Below, in pieces: positions 1-8,959 of a DNA stretch of 64,000 nucleotides. The DNA is taken from contig JBEBIT010000002.1 of the NCBI GenBank assembly GCA_040080215.1, positions 1 through 64,000 on the forward strand. Direction: 5' to 3'. Position 1 is the stretch's first letter. Each line of letters begins with the position of its first letter. This stretch comes from CAIUGU01 sp040080215. Lineage in GTDB: Bacteria > Pseudomonadota > Gammaproteobacteria > Steroidobacterales > Steroidobacteraceae. Made by a program: the position numbers and the translations under genes. The notes below the pieces were generated by a model. It was not told the origin of the DNA and made no database searches. It was given only the letters and a program-made list of their open reading frames with translations.

Positions 1-1
1 G

Positions 2-352
2 CAGAAGCTGCCCAAGGTGTTCCACGTCAACTGGTTCCGCCAGGACAAGAACGGCAAGTTCATGTGGCCGGGCTTCGGCGACAACCTGCGTGTTCTCAAG
101 TGGATCTTCGATCGCTGCGAGGACAAGGTCGGTGCGCAGGACACGGCTATCGGCTACCTGCCCCATGCCAAGGATCTCGACGTGTCCGGCCTCAACCTGG
201 ACCCGGCAACGCTCGAACAGTTGCTGTCGATCGACAAGGCCGCCTGGCAGCACGAAATGGCAGACATCGGCAAGTATCTCAACGATTTCGGCCAGCGCAC
301 GCCAGAGCGCCTGCGCGAGGAACACGCGAAGGTCCTGGCGCGACTGGGCTGA
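2..352 (+). CDS. pckG: Phosphoenolpyruvate carboxykinase (GTP), C-terminal part
   Basis: This is the 3' end of a gene that begins before the window. The remaining 116 codons read QKLPKVFHVNWF, then GKFMWPGFGDNLRVLKWI, and end in RLG with a TGA stop. This matches the C-terminal region of GTP-dependent PEP carboxykinase, which interconverts oxaloacetate and phosphoenolpyruvate in gluconeogenesis in the cytoplasm. The MWPGFGDN stretch belongs to the conserved nucleotide-binding part of the family. The P-loop and metal-binding residues lie upstream and cannot be checked. The gene is followed by a strong intrinsic terminator and converges with the cyclase-FHA gene. Confidence 0.93.
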   Translation, partial: QKLPKVFHVNWFRQDKNGKFMWPGFGDNLRVLKWIFDRCEDKVGAQDTAIGYLPHAKDLDVSGLNLDPATLEQLLSIDKAAWQHEMADIGKYLNDFGQRTPERLREEHAKVLARLG

Positions 353-360
353 TCGATTTC

Positions 361-377
361 CGGGAGGCCGCCTCCCG
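361..377. repeat. Short hairpin before the terminator
   Basis: A perfect inverted repeat with arms CGGGAGG and CCTCCCG around CCG lies just after the pckG stop codon. It has no T run of its own. It may protect the 3' end of the transcript or assist the terminator 14 bases downstream. Confidence 0.4.
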
Positions 378-390
378 ATAAAGGAAGCAA

Positions 391-417
391 GAGCCTGCGC
401 AAGCAGGCTCTTTTTTT
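391..417 (+). terminator. Rho-independent terminator of pckG
   Basis: A perfect 8-bp stem (GAGCCTGC / GCAGGCTC) with a GCAA tetraloop is followed by seven T residues. The T run overlaps the stop codon of the convergent cyclase-FHA gene, so the two transcription units are packed end to end. On the minus strand the same stem is not followed by a T run, so it probably works mainly for pckG. Confidence 0.92.
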
Positions 418-1330
418 ATTCCTCGCAAGCAAACTTGACTGTCAGCGAAGATCCGCTTTCCGGCACGCGACCGAAGCCGATCATGCCCTCGCCGTTCAGC
501 AGCATGCTGTCGCGGCGGACGAATGACTCCTCTCCCTCAGTCGTGGTGACAAAGGTACCGTTGGTACTTTGATCGATGAGCGTGAACTTGTTGCGGCTGT
601 ATTCGATCCTGGCGTGCAACCTGGAAATCAGATTGCCCTTGATCACGATGTCGTTTTCTTCGGCGCGCCCGATGGAGATGCTGCCGTGGCCGTCATCCAC
701 GACGAGCTCCTTGCCATGGAAGTGCAACCGCAACCGGCGCGCACGCTGCCTGTCACGACTATTGCCTGCCACATTCAGTGCCAGGGCCGGCAACATGCTC
801 GTCGCGTCTTCCTTCTGCCACAGCACCTCGAACAGCTCGTCTTCGCTGGTCTTGCCGCGCAGGGTGGCGACATCGATCTGCCTGACTGCCGAGCGCCACT
901 CCGGCGGCAGTCCCTCGACCATTGCCGTCGTGATCATGATCTGCCCGGCCTTCGCCTGGCTGGTCATGCGATTGGCGGTATGCACGGCAGCGCCGAAAAT
1001 ATCCCGGTTCTCGACCACGACCGGGCCGTAATGGCAGCCAATGCGAATGGCGACCGACTGACCTTCTACCTTAAGTTCGGAATGGCTGACGATATCGTGC
1101 TGCATCTGGCTCGCCGCATTGACGGCGTCATTCGACGTGGGGAACGTTGCCATGATCTCGTCCCCGATCGTCTTGATGACCGAGCCGTGATTCTGCTCGG
1201 TGGCGCTGCGCATGATGTCGACGCAGGTGAGGACCATGTCGCGGGCACGAAGGTCTCCCATGACCTCGTAAATCCTGGTGCTGCCGACGACGTCGGCAAA
1301 CAGGATTGCGACTTCAACATCCTTGCCCAT
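416..1330 (-). CDS. Adenylate/guanylate cyclase-FHA domain protein
   Basis: This 304-residue protein has a class III nucleotide cyclase domain at about residues 5-170. FADVVGST carries the first metal-binding Asp and TIGDEIMATF the second. A forkhead-associated (FHA) domain follows at about 205-300, with SIGRAEENDIVI, SRLHARIEY and STNGTF as the typical phosphothreonine-binding loops. There is no membrane segment, so it should act in the cytoplasm, making a cyclic nucleotide under control of a phosphoprotein bound by the FHA domain. The substrate (ATP or GTP) was not resolved. The ATG start has an AGGG element about 9 bases upstream. It converges with pckG. Confidence 0.88.
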   Translation of the reverse strand: MGKDVEVAILFADVVGSTRIYEVMGDLRARDMVLTCVDIMRSATEQNHGSVIKTIGDEIMATFPTSNDAVNAASQMQHDIVSHSELKVEGQSVAIRIGCHYGPVVVENRDIFGAAVHTANRMTSQAKAGQIMITTAMVEGLPPEWRSAVRQIDVATLRGKTSEDELFEVLWQKEDATSMLPALALNVAGNSRDRQRARRLRLHFHGKELVVDDGHGSISIGRAEENDIVIKGNLISRLHARIEYSRNKFTLIDQSTNGTFVTTTEGEESFVRRDSMLLNGEGMIGFGRVPESGSSLTVKFACEE

Positions 1331-1434
1331 TCGCTAATGCCCTGTACTCATGCTCGTGGAATTATATATGCAGAAAGCGTTGCCCACCCGCTTATGTATA
1401 ACGCCGAAGCCGTATCGGACAAAAGGGCCGCCTT

Positions 1435-2442
1435 TCAAGCAGCCCGGACAATCCGCAGGGATTCCAGCAGCATCTGCGGACCGGGCAGCCCGACCTGGCC
1501 TTGTTCGCTCAGGAAGCGGCGCCAGGAACGGGAGCGGGGAAGGCCCGCATACAGCCCCAGCACGTGCCTTGTCATGGAACGCAGCGGATAGCCCTCTGCG
1601 AGCCGCGCCTCGACGTACTTGGCATAGCCTTCGATGATGGATTCTCGCGAGGGCAGCTCCCATGTGGGGTCAACGACCGCACGGTGCAGTTCCGCGAGAA
1701 TGTACGGGTTCTCGCATACCTCGCGTCCGAGCATGACGCCATCAAACGTTTCAAGGTGGCGTCGCACATCGGCGACAGTGCGAATTCCGCCATTCAGCAC
1801 GAAAGCGCAATCGGGAAACTCGGCCTTCAACCGTCCGACCACTCCGTACTGCAGCGGTGGGATCTCGCGATTCTCCTTCGGACTCAGCCCCCCCAGCACG
1901 GCCTTGCGTGCATGCACGACGAAGACCGAGCAACCGGCTGCCGCAACCTGCCCGACGAAATCCGAGAGAAACGCATAGTCATCGCCACCCTCGGTGCGGG
2001 GCTCAATGCCGATCCGGCACTTCACCGTCACGGGGACCGACACAGCGTCGCGCATCGCGCGCACGGACTCTGCAACCCGATCCGGCTCGGCCATGAGGCA
2101 CGCACCGAACCGCCCGCTCTGGACCCGATCGCTCGGGCAGCCGCAATTGAGGTTGATCTCGTCGTAACCGAACGCCGCCCCCAGTCTGGCTGCGTGCGCG
2201 AGATCGGAGGGCTCACTGCCACCGACCTGCAAGGCGACGGGATGCTCCGCGTCGCTGAAGGCAAGCCATCGGGCCGGGTCGGCGTGCTTCAGCGCCTGCG
2301 CAGTGATCATCTCGGTATAGAGCAGCGCGCTCGGACTCAGTAGCCTGAGAAAATAGCGAAAGTGCCGGTCCGTGTACGCCATCATGGGCGCGACGGAAAC
2401 CGGAATGACTTTGCCATTCAACAGGTTATTTTGACCTGACAT
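1435..2442 (-). CDS. dusA: tRNA-dihydrouridine(20/20a) synthase DusA
   Basis: FMN-dependent enzyme that reduces uridine to dihydrouridine in the D-loop of tRNA. VAPMMAYTDRHFRYFLR near the N-terminus, EINLNCGCPSDRVQ with the catalytic Cys, VTVKCRIGI, FVVHARKA and VLNGGIRT (FMN phosphate binding) are characteristic of DusA. I place the start at the ATG at 2442, giving 335 residues, the usual family length. The open frame runs 78 codons further upstream, but that extension has no resemblance to the family and would run into the end of the next gene. No strong ribosome binding site precedes the chosen ATG. Confidence 0.93.
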   Translation of the reverse strand: MSGQNNLLNGKVIPVSVAPMMAYTDRHFRYFLRLLSPSALLYTEMITAQALKHADPARWLAFSDAEHPVALQVGGSEPSDLAHAARLGAAFGYDEINLNCGCPSDRVQSGRFGACLMAEPDRVAESVRAMRDAVSVPVTVKCRIGIEPRTEGGDDYAFLSDFVGQVAAAGCSVFVVHARKAVLGGLSPKENREIPPLQYGVVGRLKAEFPDCAFVLNGGIRTVADVRRHLETFDGVMLGREVCENPYILAELHRAVVDPTWELPSRESIIEGYAKYVEARLAEGYPLRSMTRHVLGLYAGLPRSRSWRRFLSEQGQVGLPGPQMLLESLRIVRAA

Positions 2443-2552
2443 GGAAGGAAGGGACGCTGTTATCCGCCGCTTAAGCCCGTGGAAGGCGCAACTATGCCTG
2501 ATTTCGGGTGAGATGGTGCAGGCCAGCAGCGGTGCCGTCGAGGCCCCGGGGG

Positions 2553-5500
2553 TCAGGCGGACTGAACGAATCTCACGTCCGTGGTCGAGCAGGTAATCCG
2601 GTTCAACGATTCGACGGATTCTGGGGCCGCCAGATACCAGCCCTGTGCATAGTCGATGCCGATTTCGCCCAGGCAAGCGAGCACTTCGGCTGATTCAACA
2701 CGCTCGGCAATGGTCTTGAGGCCCATTGCCCTGCCGATCTGGGCGATCGCCTCCACCATCGCGCGATCGACATGATCGGTGGTCACGTTCTGGATGAACT
2801 GGCCGTCGATCTTGAGGTAGTCCACCGGCAGGTTCTTGAGATACAGGAAGGAAGACAGCCCGCTGCCGAAATCGTCCAGAGAGAACAGGCAGCCCCGCTC
2901 GCGCAGTTCCTTCATGAAGTGGACGACGTTGGCGAGGTTGGCGATGGCCGCCGTTTCGGTGATCTCGAAGCAGACCGACCCGGGACTCAGGTCATAGGAC
3001 TGGAGTTCGTTGATCATGAACTCGAGGAAGCGGTCATCGTTGAGCGACGTACCGGACAGGTTGATCGACAGTGTGTACCCGCCTTCCGGCGGACCATCGC
3101 TGCGATAGTGGGCCAGCGCACCGAGCGCGTGCCGCACCACCCAACGGTCGATCGCGGGCATGAGGTTGTAGCGTTCGGCGGCGGGTATGAACTCTGCCGG
3201 GCTCACCAGGGCGCCGTTCTCTCCGCGCATCCGCAGCAGCAGCTCGTAGTGCCCTCGTGTATCGGGGTTCTTGCCGATCGCGACGATCGGCTGATAGTAA
3301 AGCTCAAGCCGGTTCTCCTCGCACGCACGAGTGAGCCGTGATACCCATTGCATCTCGCGATGGCGCTCCGGTGCAGTACCGTGCTCATACATGTGAATGC
3401 GATTGCGCCCGGAATCCTTGGCGGCATAGCACGCCACGTCGGATGCGCTCAGGATGCTGGCAATGCTTTCACTCTCGCGATTGATCTCGACAATGCCGAC
3501 ACTCACACCCACGTTCATCGCGCCGTCCTGCCAGACGAACCGGAAGTCTCGAATCGCCTGACGCAGGTTCTCCGCCACCTTGGCCGCCCAATCCATGGAA
3601 CAGTCGAGCAGCAGGATGCCGAACTCATCACCTCCGAGCCGCGCGAGCGTATCGGTGGTGCGCACGCGCGTCTGCAGCAATCCGGTAATCTGCTTGAGCA
3701 GCAGGTCGCCCGCCTGGTGGCCGCACGTATCGTTGACCACCTTGAACTGGTCGAGGTCGAGGTAAAGCATCACATGGGTCACGTCGTTGCCCGAGCGCGC
3801 CTGCAACAGGGCGTCCTGTACGCGACGCTCGAATTCGCGACGATTGATCAAGCCGGTCAATGCATCGTGGGTCGCCTGGTAGGTCAGCGCGCGCTGCAGA
3901 CGCCGCTCCTTGCTGACATCATGGAACACCATGACGGCACCAATCACCTTGCCTGCCCGATCACGGATCGGGGCCGCGGAATCCTGGATCGCGATTTCCT
4001 GTCCCTTGCGCGTCACCAGCACGGCTTGCTCAACGGGCTTGATGACCTGTCCTTCACGGATACAGCGCAACACCGGATGTTCCAGGGCCTCGCGCGTCGC
4101 TTCATTCAACAAGCCGAAGACGTCGACCAGCGGCCGACCCCGGGCTTCCTCCAACGGCCAGCCTGTGAGTTCCTCGGCAATGGCGTTGGCGTAGTCGACC
4201 CGCCCTTCGGCATCCGTCGTGATGACGGCATCACCGATGGACCTCAATGTGGTCTGCGCCTTTTCCTTCTCCTCGATCACCTGCGTTTCAGCTCGCTTGC
4301 GCTCGGTGATGTCCGATACGGTTCCTTCGAATCCGACAACCTCGCCGTCCTTGCCGCGGACGGCCCTGGCGTTCTCGACGACTGTCAACGTCGTGCCATC
4401 AATACGCCGCAGCTGGAACTCCGCGTTGCGGACTTCGCCATCGAGTTCGAGCGCGGCACGGATCTCCGAACGGACCTCCGGATCCGCATACATTTCATTG
4501 GCGGGAATGGCGAGCAACTCGGCCGCGCTCGCGCACCCGACCATGCGAACCAGCGCGGGATTGACCGACACGAACCGGCCATCGCAGGTCGAGCTGTAGA
4601 CGCCTTCAATGACATTGTCGAACAGACCGCGATACTGGGCCTCACTGGTTCGGAGCGCGTCCTCGGCGCGTCGGCGCTCGATCGCAATCCCGGCCAACTG
4701 CGTCATCCTCGACATCAAGTCGAAATCGCGGCCCGACGGGTTACGCGGCGAACGGAAGTACAGGGCCAACGTACCGATGATGCAGCCATCGGAGCCGCGA
4801 ATCGGGGTTGACCAGCACGCCCTGAGGCCCGCGGACAATGCCTGCTTGCGCCGATTCTCCCAATACGCGTCCCGTGCGATGTCCGCGACGATCACTTGCC
4901 GTTCAAGGTAGACCGCCGCTGCGCACGAGCCATTCCGGATAGCCACCGGTACGGAACGCATCGCCTGCGCGTAGTCGTCCGTGAGCTTGGGCCCGGCGGA
5001 GAGTGTCAGGGTCGAGCGATCGGGATCGAGCAGCCGGATGGCACACAGGCTGTCCGTCGCCACACGTTCGACGGCCTCTACCAACGACAGCAACGTCATG
5101 CCCAGATCGACATTGGCTGCCATGCGCTCGAACACTCGTTTCTCGCCTCCAACGATCAGCTCGGCGCGCTTGCGTTCGGTGATGTCGATGATACTGCCGC
5201 GAATCAGCTTCCTGTTCGAAGCAGGCAGACGAACCAGCCGGACCTCGCAGGGGATGTCATTACCGATTGCATCCCGAAGCGTCCACTCGAATGCCGGTGC
5301 CTCTCCATTCAGGGCCCGCTCCATGTAGGCCTTGCAGAGATCCACTGACGACGTCCCGTCCGGCTGCAATGCCGGCGCAACGCCCTCTGGCCCGAGCCGC
5401 AACAGCTGCTCGCGCTCCATCCTGAAGAAGCGCAAGGCGTTGTCGTTCACCTCGACGAACCTGCCCTGGTCCAGATCAAGGACCACAATGCATTCAGGGG

Positions 5501-6113
5501 CGTGCTGTACGAGCGTGCGATAGCGCGCCTCGCTTTCCCGCAAGGCAGCCTCGGAAGTCTTGCGTTCGGTGGTATCGCGGAGGCAGACGATGTAGACGTT
5601 CTCGCGATTGACCTTGGCCTTGCTGACTGCAAGCTCGGCCGTGAAGCGACTGCCGTTCGCATGAAGGGCGATCGCCTCCTGGGGTGCAAGGTCCGCTTGG
5701 GTATCGTCGAGGCGCGCAGCCAACTGGTCCAGCGCCTGGGCCAACGACGCGCCCTCCGGCAACTCGGGCAGCAGGAAGGTCAGCCCTCGACCGATGAGGT
5801 CCTGCTCGCTGTAGCCGAACACCCGCTCACCGGTACCGTTGACTGTGGCAATGTGGCCGGACTCCGCCACCGTGATGATGGCGTCCTTGACGTTGTCGAG
5901 GATGGCCTGCAACTGGCTCGCAGTGCTTTCGCGGATCTCCCGCGTGAGCGCAGTCGCCTCCTCCGACATCATCTGCATGGAGCGCACGATGCCGCGGCGC
6001 TCCTCGTCCATGTTCACGTAGGTCGCTGCAACCAGCTCGAACAGCCGCTCGGGGTCGAGCCGCCCGTCGGGCGCGGTCGCTTCGTCGATCTGCTTTTTGA
6101 GCTGGCGATGCAT
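2553..6113 (-). CDS. Multi-PAS/GAF GGDEF-EAL cyclic-di-GMP protein
   Basis: A 1186-residue cytoplasmic signalling protein. Visible order: a short helical N-terminus, PAS (about 65-185), PAS (190-315), GAF (330-480), PAS (485-605), PAS (615-735), GGDEF (740-910) and EAL (925-1175). The GGDEF motif is intact and is preceded by an RTTD inhibitory-site motif exactly five residues upstream, so diguanylate cyclase activity with product inhibition is likely. In the EAL domain the signature is ELL instead of EAL, but INLSG, FEITET, LDDFGSG, YLKID and AERVES keep the metal-binding and catalytic positions, so phosphodiesterase activity is plausible. No membrane segments are seen. It may adjust c-di-GMP, which often controls EPS synthesis. 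Confidence 0.92.
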   Translation of the reverse strand: MHRQLKKQIDEATAPDGRLDPERLFELVAATYVNMDEERRGIVRSMQMMSEEATALTREIRESTASQLQAILDNVKDAIITVAESGHIATVNGTGERVFGYSEQDLIGRGLTFLLPELPEGASLAQALDQLAARLDDTQADLAPQEAIALHANGSRFTAELAVSKAKVNRENVYIVCLRDTTERKTSEAALRESEARYRTLVQHAPECIVVLDLDQGRFVEVNDNALRFFRMEREQLLRLGPEGVAPALQPDGTSSVDLCKAYMERALNGEAPAFEWTLRDAIGNDIPCEVRLVRLPASNRKLIRGSIIDITERKRAELIVGGEKRVFERMAANVDLGMTLLSLVEAVERVATDSLCAIRLLDPDRSTLTLSAGPKLTDDYAQAMRSVPVAIRNGSCAAAVYLERQVIVADIARDAYWENRRKQALSAGLRACWSTPIRGSDGCIIGTLALYFRSPRNPSGRDFDLMSRMTQLAGIAIERRRAEDALRTSEAQYRGLFDNVIEGVYSSTCDGRFVSVNPALVRMVGCASAAELLAIPANEMYADPEVRSEIRAALELDGEVRNAEFQLRRIDGTTLTVVENARAVRGKDGEVVGFEGTVSDITERKRAETQVIEEKEKAQTTLRSIGDAVITTDAEGRVDYANAIAEELTGWPLEEARGRPLVDVFGLLNEATREALEHPVLRCIREGQVIKPVEQAVLVTRKGQEIAIQDSAAPIRDRAGKVIGAVMVFHDVSKERRLQRALTYQATHDALTGLINRREFERRVQDALLQARSGNDVTHVMLYLDLDQFKVVNDTCGHQAGDLLLKQITGLLQTRVRTTDTLARLGGDEFGILLLDCSMDWAAKVAENLRQAIRDFRFVWQDGAMNVGVSVGIVEINRESESIASILSASDVACYAAKDSGRNRIHMYEHGTAPERHREMQWVSRLTRACEENRLELYYQPIVAIGKNPDTRGHYELLLRMRGENGALVSPAEFIPAAERYNLMPAIDRWVVRHALGALAHYRSDGPPEGGYTLSINLSGTSLNDDRFLEFMINELQSYDLSPGSVCFEITETAAIANLANVVHFMKELRERGCLFSLDDFGSGLSSFLYLKNLPVDYLKIDGQFIQNVTTDHVDRAMVEAIAQIGRAMGLKTIAERVESAEVLACLGEIGIDYAQGWYLAAPESVESLNRITCSTTDVRFVQSA

Positions 6114-6243
6114 GAGGGGCGAATGACTCCAGGCACTCCCCGACCATCAAGGAGTGACGCAATGGCGCTTGCCATCGTAGAAGCTTCGCGGCAGGTGCCG
6201 GTGTGAACCGGCTCCCGATTTATGTGAAAGAAGACAGGGATTT

Positions 6244-6262
6244 CCTCAAGGGGGACTTGAGG
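6244..6262. repeat. Hairpin between typA and the GGDEF-EAL gene
   Basis: Perfect 7-bp inverted repeat CCTCAAG / CTTGAGG with a 5-base spacer. It lies 14 bases beyond the larger hairpin that follows typA. It has no clear T run on either strand. It may back up transcript termination or stabilise the 3' end. Confidence 0.4.
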
Positions 6263-6276
6263 TTATGTCTAATGCA

Positions 6277-6302
6277 CCGGGCAGCGACTGAACGCTGCCC
6301 GG
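6277..6302 (-). terminator. Probable terminator or 3' hairpin of typA
   Basis: A perfect 10-bp GC-rich stem (CCGGGCAGCG / CGCTGCCCGG) with a 6-base loop begins 12 bases after the typA stop codon. The following minus-strand bases are TGCATTAG, so the U tract is poor. It may act as a weak terminator or an RNA 3'-end stabiliser. Confidence 0.5.
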
Positions 6303-6314
6303 CACCCTGGGGAA

Positions 6315-8147
6315 TCAGTCTTCCGACGATTCCTTCGAGCGGCCGCTGCGCTTGCGGTCGTGCTCCTTGAGCGCCCGTTTGCGCAGGCGAATCTGGCTTG
6401 GGGTCACCTCGACCAGTTCGTCGTCCTGGATGAACTCCATCGCCTGCTCGAGCGTGTAACGAATCGGGGGCACGAGGATGATGTTCTCGTCGCTGCCGGC
6501 CGCGCGCATGTTGGTCAGCTTCTTGGCCTTGAGCGGATTCACGACGAGGTCGTTGTCCCGGCTGTGAATGCCGAGGATCTGGCCTTCATACACTTCATCC
6601 GCATGGCCGATCATCAGCTTGCCGCGCTCCTGCAGCGTGAACAGCGCGTAGGCCAGCGCCTTGCCCTGCCCGTTCGCGATCAGCACGCCGTTCTGCCGCA
6701 GGCCGATTTCCTTCTGCAGCACCGGACCGAAGTGGTCGAATACATGGTGCAGCAGGCCCGTGCCTGAAGTCATGGTGCGGAAATCCGTCTGGAAGCCGAT
6801 CAGTCCGCGCGCCGGAACGATGTAATCGAGACGAACGCGGCCCTTGCCATCGCCCAGCATGCCGGTGAGCTGTCCACCGCGCTCGCCCAGTGCCTGCATG
6901 ACGCTACCCTGGGACGACTCGTCAAGATCGATCGCGACGGTCTCGTACGGCTCGCACATCTGGCCGTCGATGACCTTGGTGACCGCCTTGGGACGGGATA
7001 CGGCAAGCTCGTAGCCCTCACGACGCATGTTCTCGAGCAGGATGCCGAGGTGCAGTTCACCGCGACCGAACACGAGGAACTTGTCCGGATCTTCGGTATC
7101 TTCGACGCGCAAGGCGACGTTGTGCACGGCTTCGCGCAGCAGGCGGTCCCGAATCTGGCGGCTGGTGACGAACTTGCCTTCCTTGCCGCAGAACGGGGAG
7201 GTATTCACCTCGAACGTCATGCTGATCGTCGGCTCGTCCACGACGAGCGGAGGCAATGCCTCAGGCGTACCCGGATCGCAGATCGTGTCGGAAATCTCCG
7301 GCTTCTCGATGCCCGCGAAAGCCACGATGTCGCCCGCCAGGACTTCATCCACTTCAATTCGGTCGAGGCCGAGGAAGCCTAGCACCTGGATGATGCGCTC
7401 GTTGCGCACCTTGCCTTCGCGGTCGACGACGACCACAGGACTGTTGCGCTTAAGCTTGCCGCGCTTGATGCGACCGATGCCGATGGCACCCACGTAGCTC
7501 GAGTAGTCGAGCTGACTGACCTGCAACTGCAAAGGTCCGTCTTCATTCACGTCCGGTGGCGGGCAATGCCTGATGATGGCCTCGAACAGCGGCGTCATGT
7601 CGCTGCCCATCTCCTTGGGATCAAGGCCGGAGAAACCGCGCAGCGCAGATGCGTAGACGATCGGGAAATCGAGCTGCTCTTCCGTCGCGCCCAGGCGATC
7701 GAACAGGTCGAACGTCTGGTCGACCACCCAGCTCGGCCGGGCCTCGTCGCGATCAACCTTGTTGATGACCACGATCGGACGCAATCCGTGCGCGAAAGCC
7801 TTCTGGGTCACGAACCGGGTCTGCGGCATCGGGCCGTCGACGGCATCGACCAGCAGCAGCACGGAATCGACCATCGACAGCACGCGCTCCACTTCGCCAC
7901 CGAAGTCCGCGTGTCCGGGGGTGTCCACGATGTTGATGCGATAGTCGCGCCAGCGGATGGCCGTGTTCTTGGCCAGGATCGTGATGCCGCGTTCGCGTTC
8001 GAGCGGGTTCGAATCCATGATGCGCTCGGGCGACGCCTTGCGGGCATCAAGGGTTCCAGACTGCTTCAGCAGCTGGTCGACGAGCGTGGTCTTGCCATGA
8101 TCGACGTGCGCGATGATGGCGATGTTTCTTAAGGTCGAGGTGGTCAC
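6315..8147 (-). CDS. typA: Translational GTPase TypA/BipA
   Basis: A 610-residue ribosome-associated GTPase of the EF-G class, involved in ribosome assembly and stress adaptation. The G domain shows AHVDHGKTTLVDQLL (G1), RERGITI (G2), DTPGHADFGGEV (G3) and INKVDR (G4). Domain II, the EF-G-like C-terminal domains and the BipA-specific tail (RYTLEQAMEFI, IRLRKRALK) follow. The length matches the family. The start codon is GTG at 8147, and the first residues TTSTLRNIAII fit other TypA proteins. A TATAAT element lies about 33 bases upstream of the start. Confidence 0.97.
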   Translation of the reverse strand: MTTSTLRNIAIIAHVDHGKTTLVDQLLKQSGTLDARKASPERIMDSNPLERERGITILAKNTAIRWRDYRINIVDTPGHADFGGEVERVLSMVDSVLLLVDAVDGPMPQTRFVTQKAFAHGLRPIVVINKVDRDEARPSWVVDQTFDLFDRLGATEEQLDFPIVYASALRGFSGLDPKEMGSDMTPLFEAIIRHCPPPDVNEDGPLQLQVSQLDYSSYVGAIGIGRIKRGKLKRNSPVVVVDREGKVRNERIIQVLGFLGLDRIEVDEVLAGDIVAFAGIEKPEISDTICDPGTPEALPPLVVDEPTISMTFEVNTSPFCGKEGKFVTSRQIRDRLLREAVHNVALRVEDTEDPDKFLVFGRGELHLGILLENMRREGYELAVSRPKAVTKVIDGQMCEPYETVAIDLDESSQGSVMQALGERGGQLTGMLGDGKGRVRLDYIVPARGLIGFQTDFRTMTSGTGLLHHVFDHFGPVLQKEIGLRQNGVLIANGQGKALAYALFTLQERGKLMIGHADEVYEGQILGIHSRDNDLVVNPLKAKKLTNMRAAGSDENIILVPPIRYTLEQAMEFIQDDELVEVTPSQIRLRKRALKEHDRKRSGRSKESSED

Positions 8148-8179
8148 TAAATAGGCAGCCTGGAGTGTGAAGGCCGCGG

Positions 8180-8185
8180 ATTATA
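8180..8185 (-). promoter_or_regulatory. Candidate -10 element for typA
   Basis: On the minus strand the sequence reads TATAAT, a perfect sigma70 -10 hexamer, in otherwise GC-rich DNA. It would give a leader of about 25-30 bases before the GTG start of typA. No good -35 hexamer is seen at 16-18 bases, so this is only a candidate. Confidence 0.4.
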
Positions 8186-8342
8186 CGGGGGAAGGGTGTA
8201 ATAGCGAGCAGGATCAGGGGTTCCGCCCCCCCAACCGGTCTCCGGACGAGGCCGGAACGGGCCAAATTCGTGCAATCTGCGGGAGATTCAGGCCTCGAGC
8301 CCACCCTTGGGCCTGGGGGGCGCCCGTCCCCACATCACTCGA

Positions 8343-8930
8343 CTACTTGGGCCGGGAGGTTTCCTCAGCAGGCATCGACTGGATGGCCTGCCCCTTTGCG
8401 TCCTTCTGCGGCTCTACGGTCGGCTTGCGGGCCGCGGCAGGGTCGCCCAAGAGCACCGGGATCGAGAAGGTCCTGGCCTGGGTAATCGCCCCCCGCAGGG
8501 TCGTGACCGTCACGCTGATGTAGTAAACCCCCGGCTGCTCGGCCAGGGCCGTGAACTTGTGCGGATAAACCTGCCCGGCAACCACATCCGTCAGCGGGGC
8601 CACCACTTCGTCCGCCACAGTGAGTCCGGGCATGCCGGCAATCACCACTGTCATCGTCTCGGCTTCGGCGCCCGACACGAGGGCCAGGTCGACATCGAAT
8701 GGAACCCCGACCGTCGGCTTGGCACTGATCTCGTAGCGCAATTCGACGGCAGCGCCCGTCTTGGCCGTACTGACCGCCTTGGCCATCTTGGCCGCAGGAT
8801 CGTCTGCATTCAGGATGGGCTTGGGAGCCGCCGCCTTGATGACCGGAGGGGGGGCGGCTTCTTCAGAGCCGCAGCCGGACAGTAGCAACGCGCCAGCCAT
8901 GGCAGCCAAGAAACCCGTTGTCGTCTTCAT
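8343..8930 (-). CDS. Predicted lipoprotein of unknown function
   Basis: A 195-residue protein with a clear lipoprotein signal: MKTTTGFLAAMAGALLLSGC, where the Cys would be lipidated. A low-complexity linker (EEAAPPPVIKAAAPKP) follows, then a region that looks beta-rich (about 65-165; VELRYEISAKPTVG, GVYYISVTVTTL). I do not recognise a named family. The ATG at 8930 is chosen because the lipoprotein signal starts there; 11 more in-frame codons upstream would spoil it. It starts 29 bases after the stop of the metalloprotease-like gene on the same strand, so the two are probably co-transcribed and both may reach the periplasm or outer membrane. Confidence 0.75.
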   Translation of the reverse strand: MKTTTGFLAAMAGALLLSGCGSEEAAPPPVIKAAAPKPILNADDPAAKMAKAVSTAKTGAAVELRYEISAKPTVGVPFDVDLALVSGAEAETMTVVIAGMPGLTVADEVVAPLTDVVAGQVYPHKFTALAEQPGVYYISVTVTTLRGAITQARTFSIPVLLGDPAAARKPTVEPQKDAKGQAIQSMPAEETSRPK

Positions 8931-8959
8931 CAGTCGCAGTCTCCGCTGGTCCTTCAAGA

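Noticed and set aside
569..1591. 340-codon plus-strand frame opposite the cyclase-FHA gene
   Set aside because: It lies fully antisense to the real gene and has no family motifs; GC-rich coding DNA often keeps the opposite frame open.
3348..4811. 487-codon plus-strand frame inside the GGDEF-EAL gene
   Set aside because: It is antisense to clear PAS and GGDEF domains and has a His/Arg/Gln-rich composition without recognisable domains.
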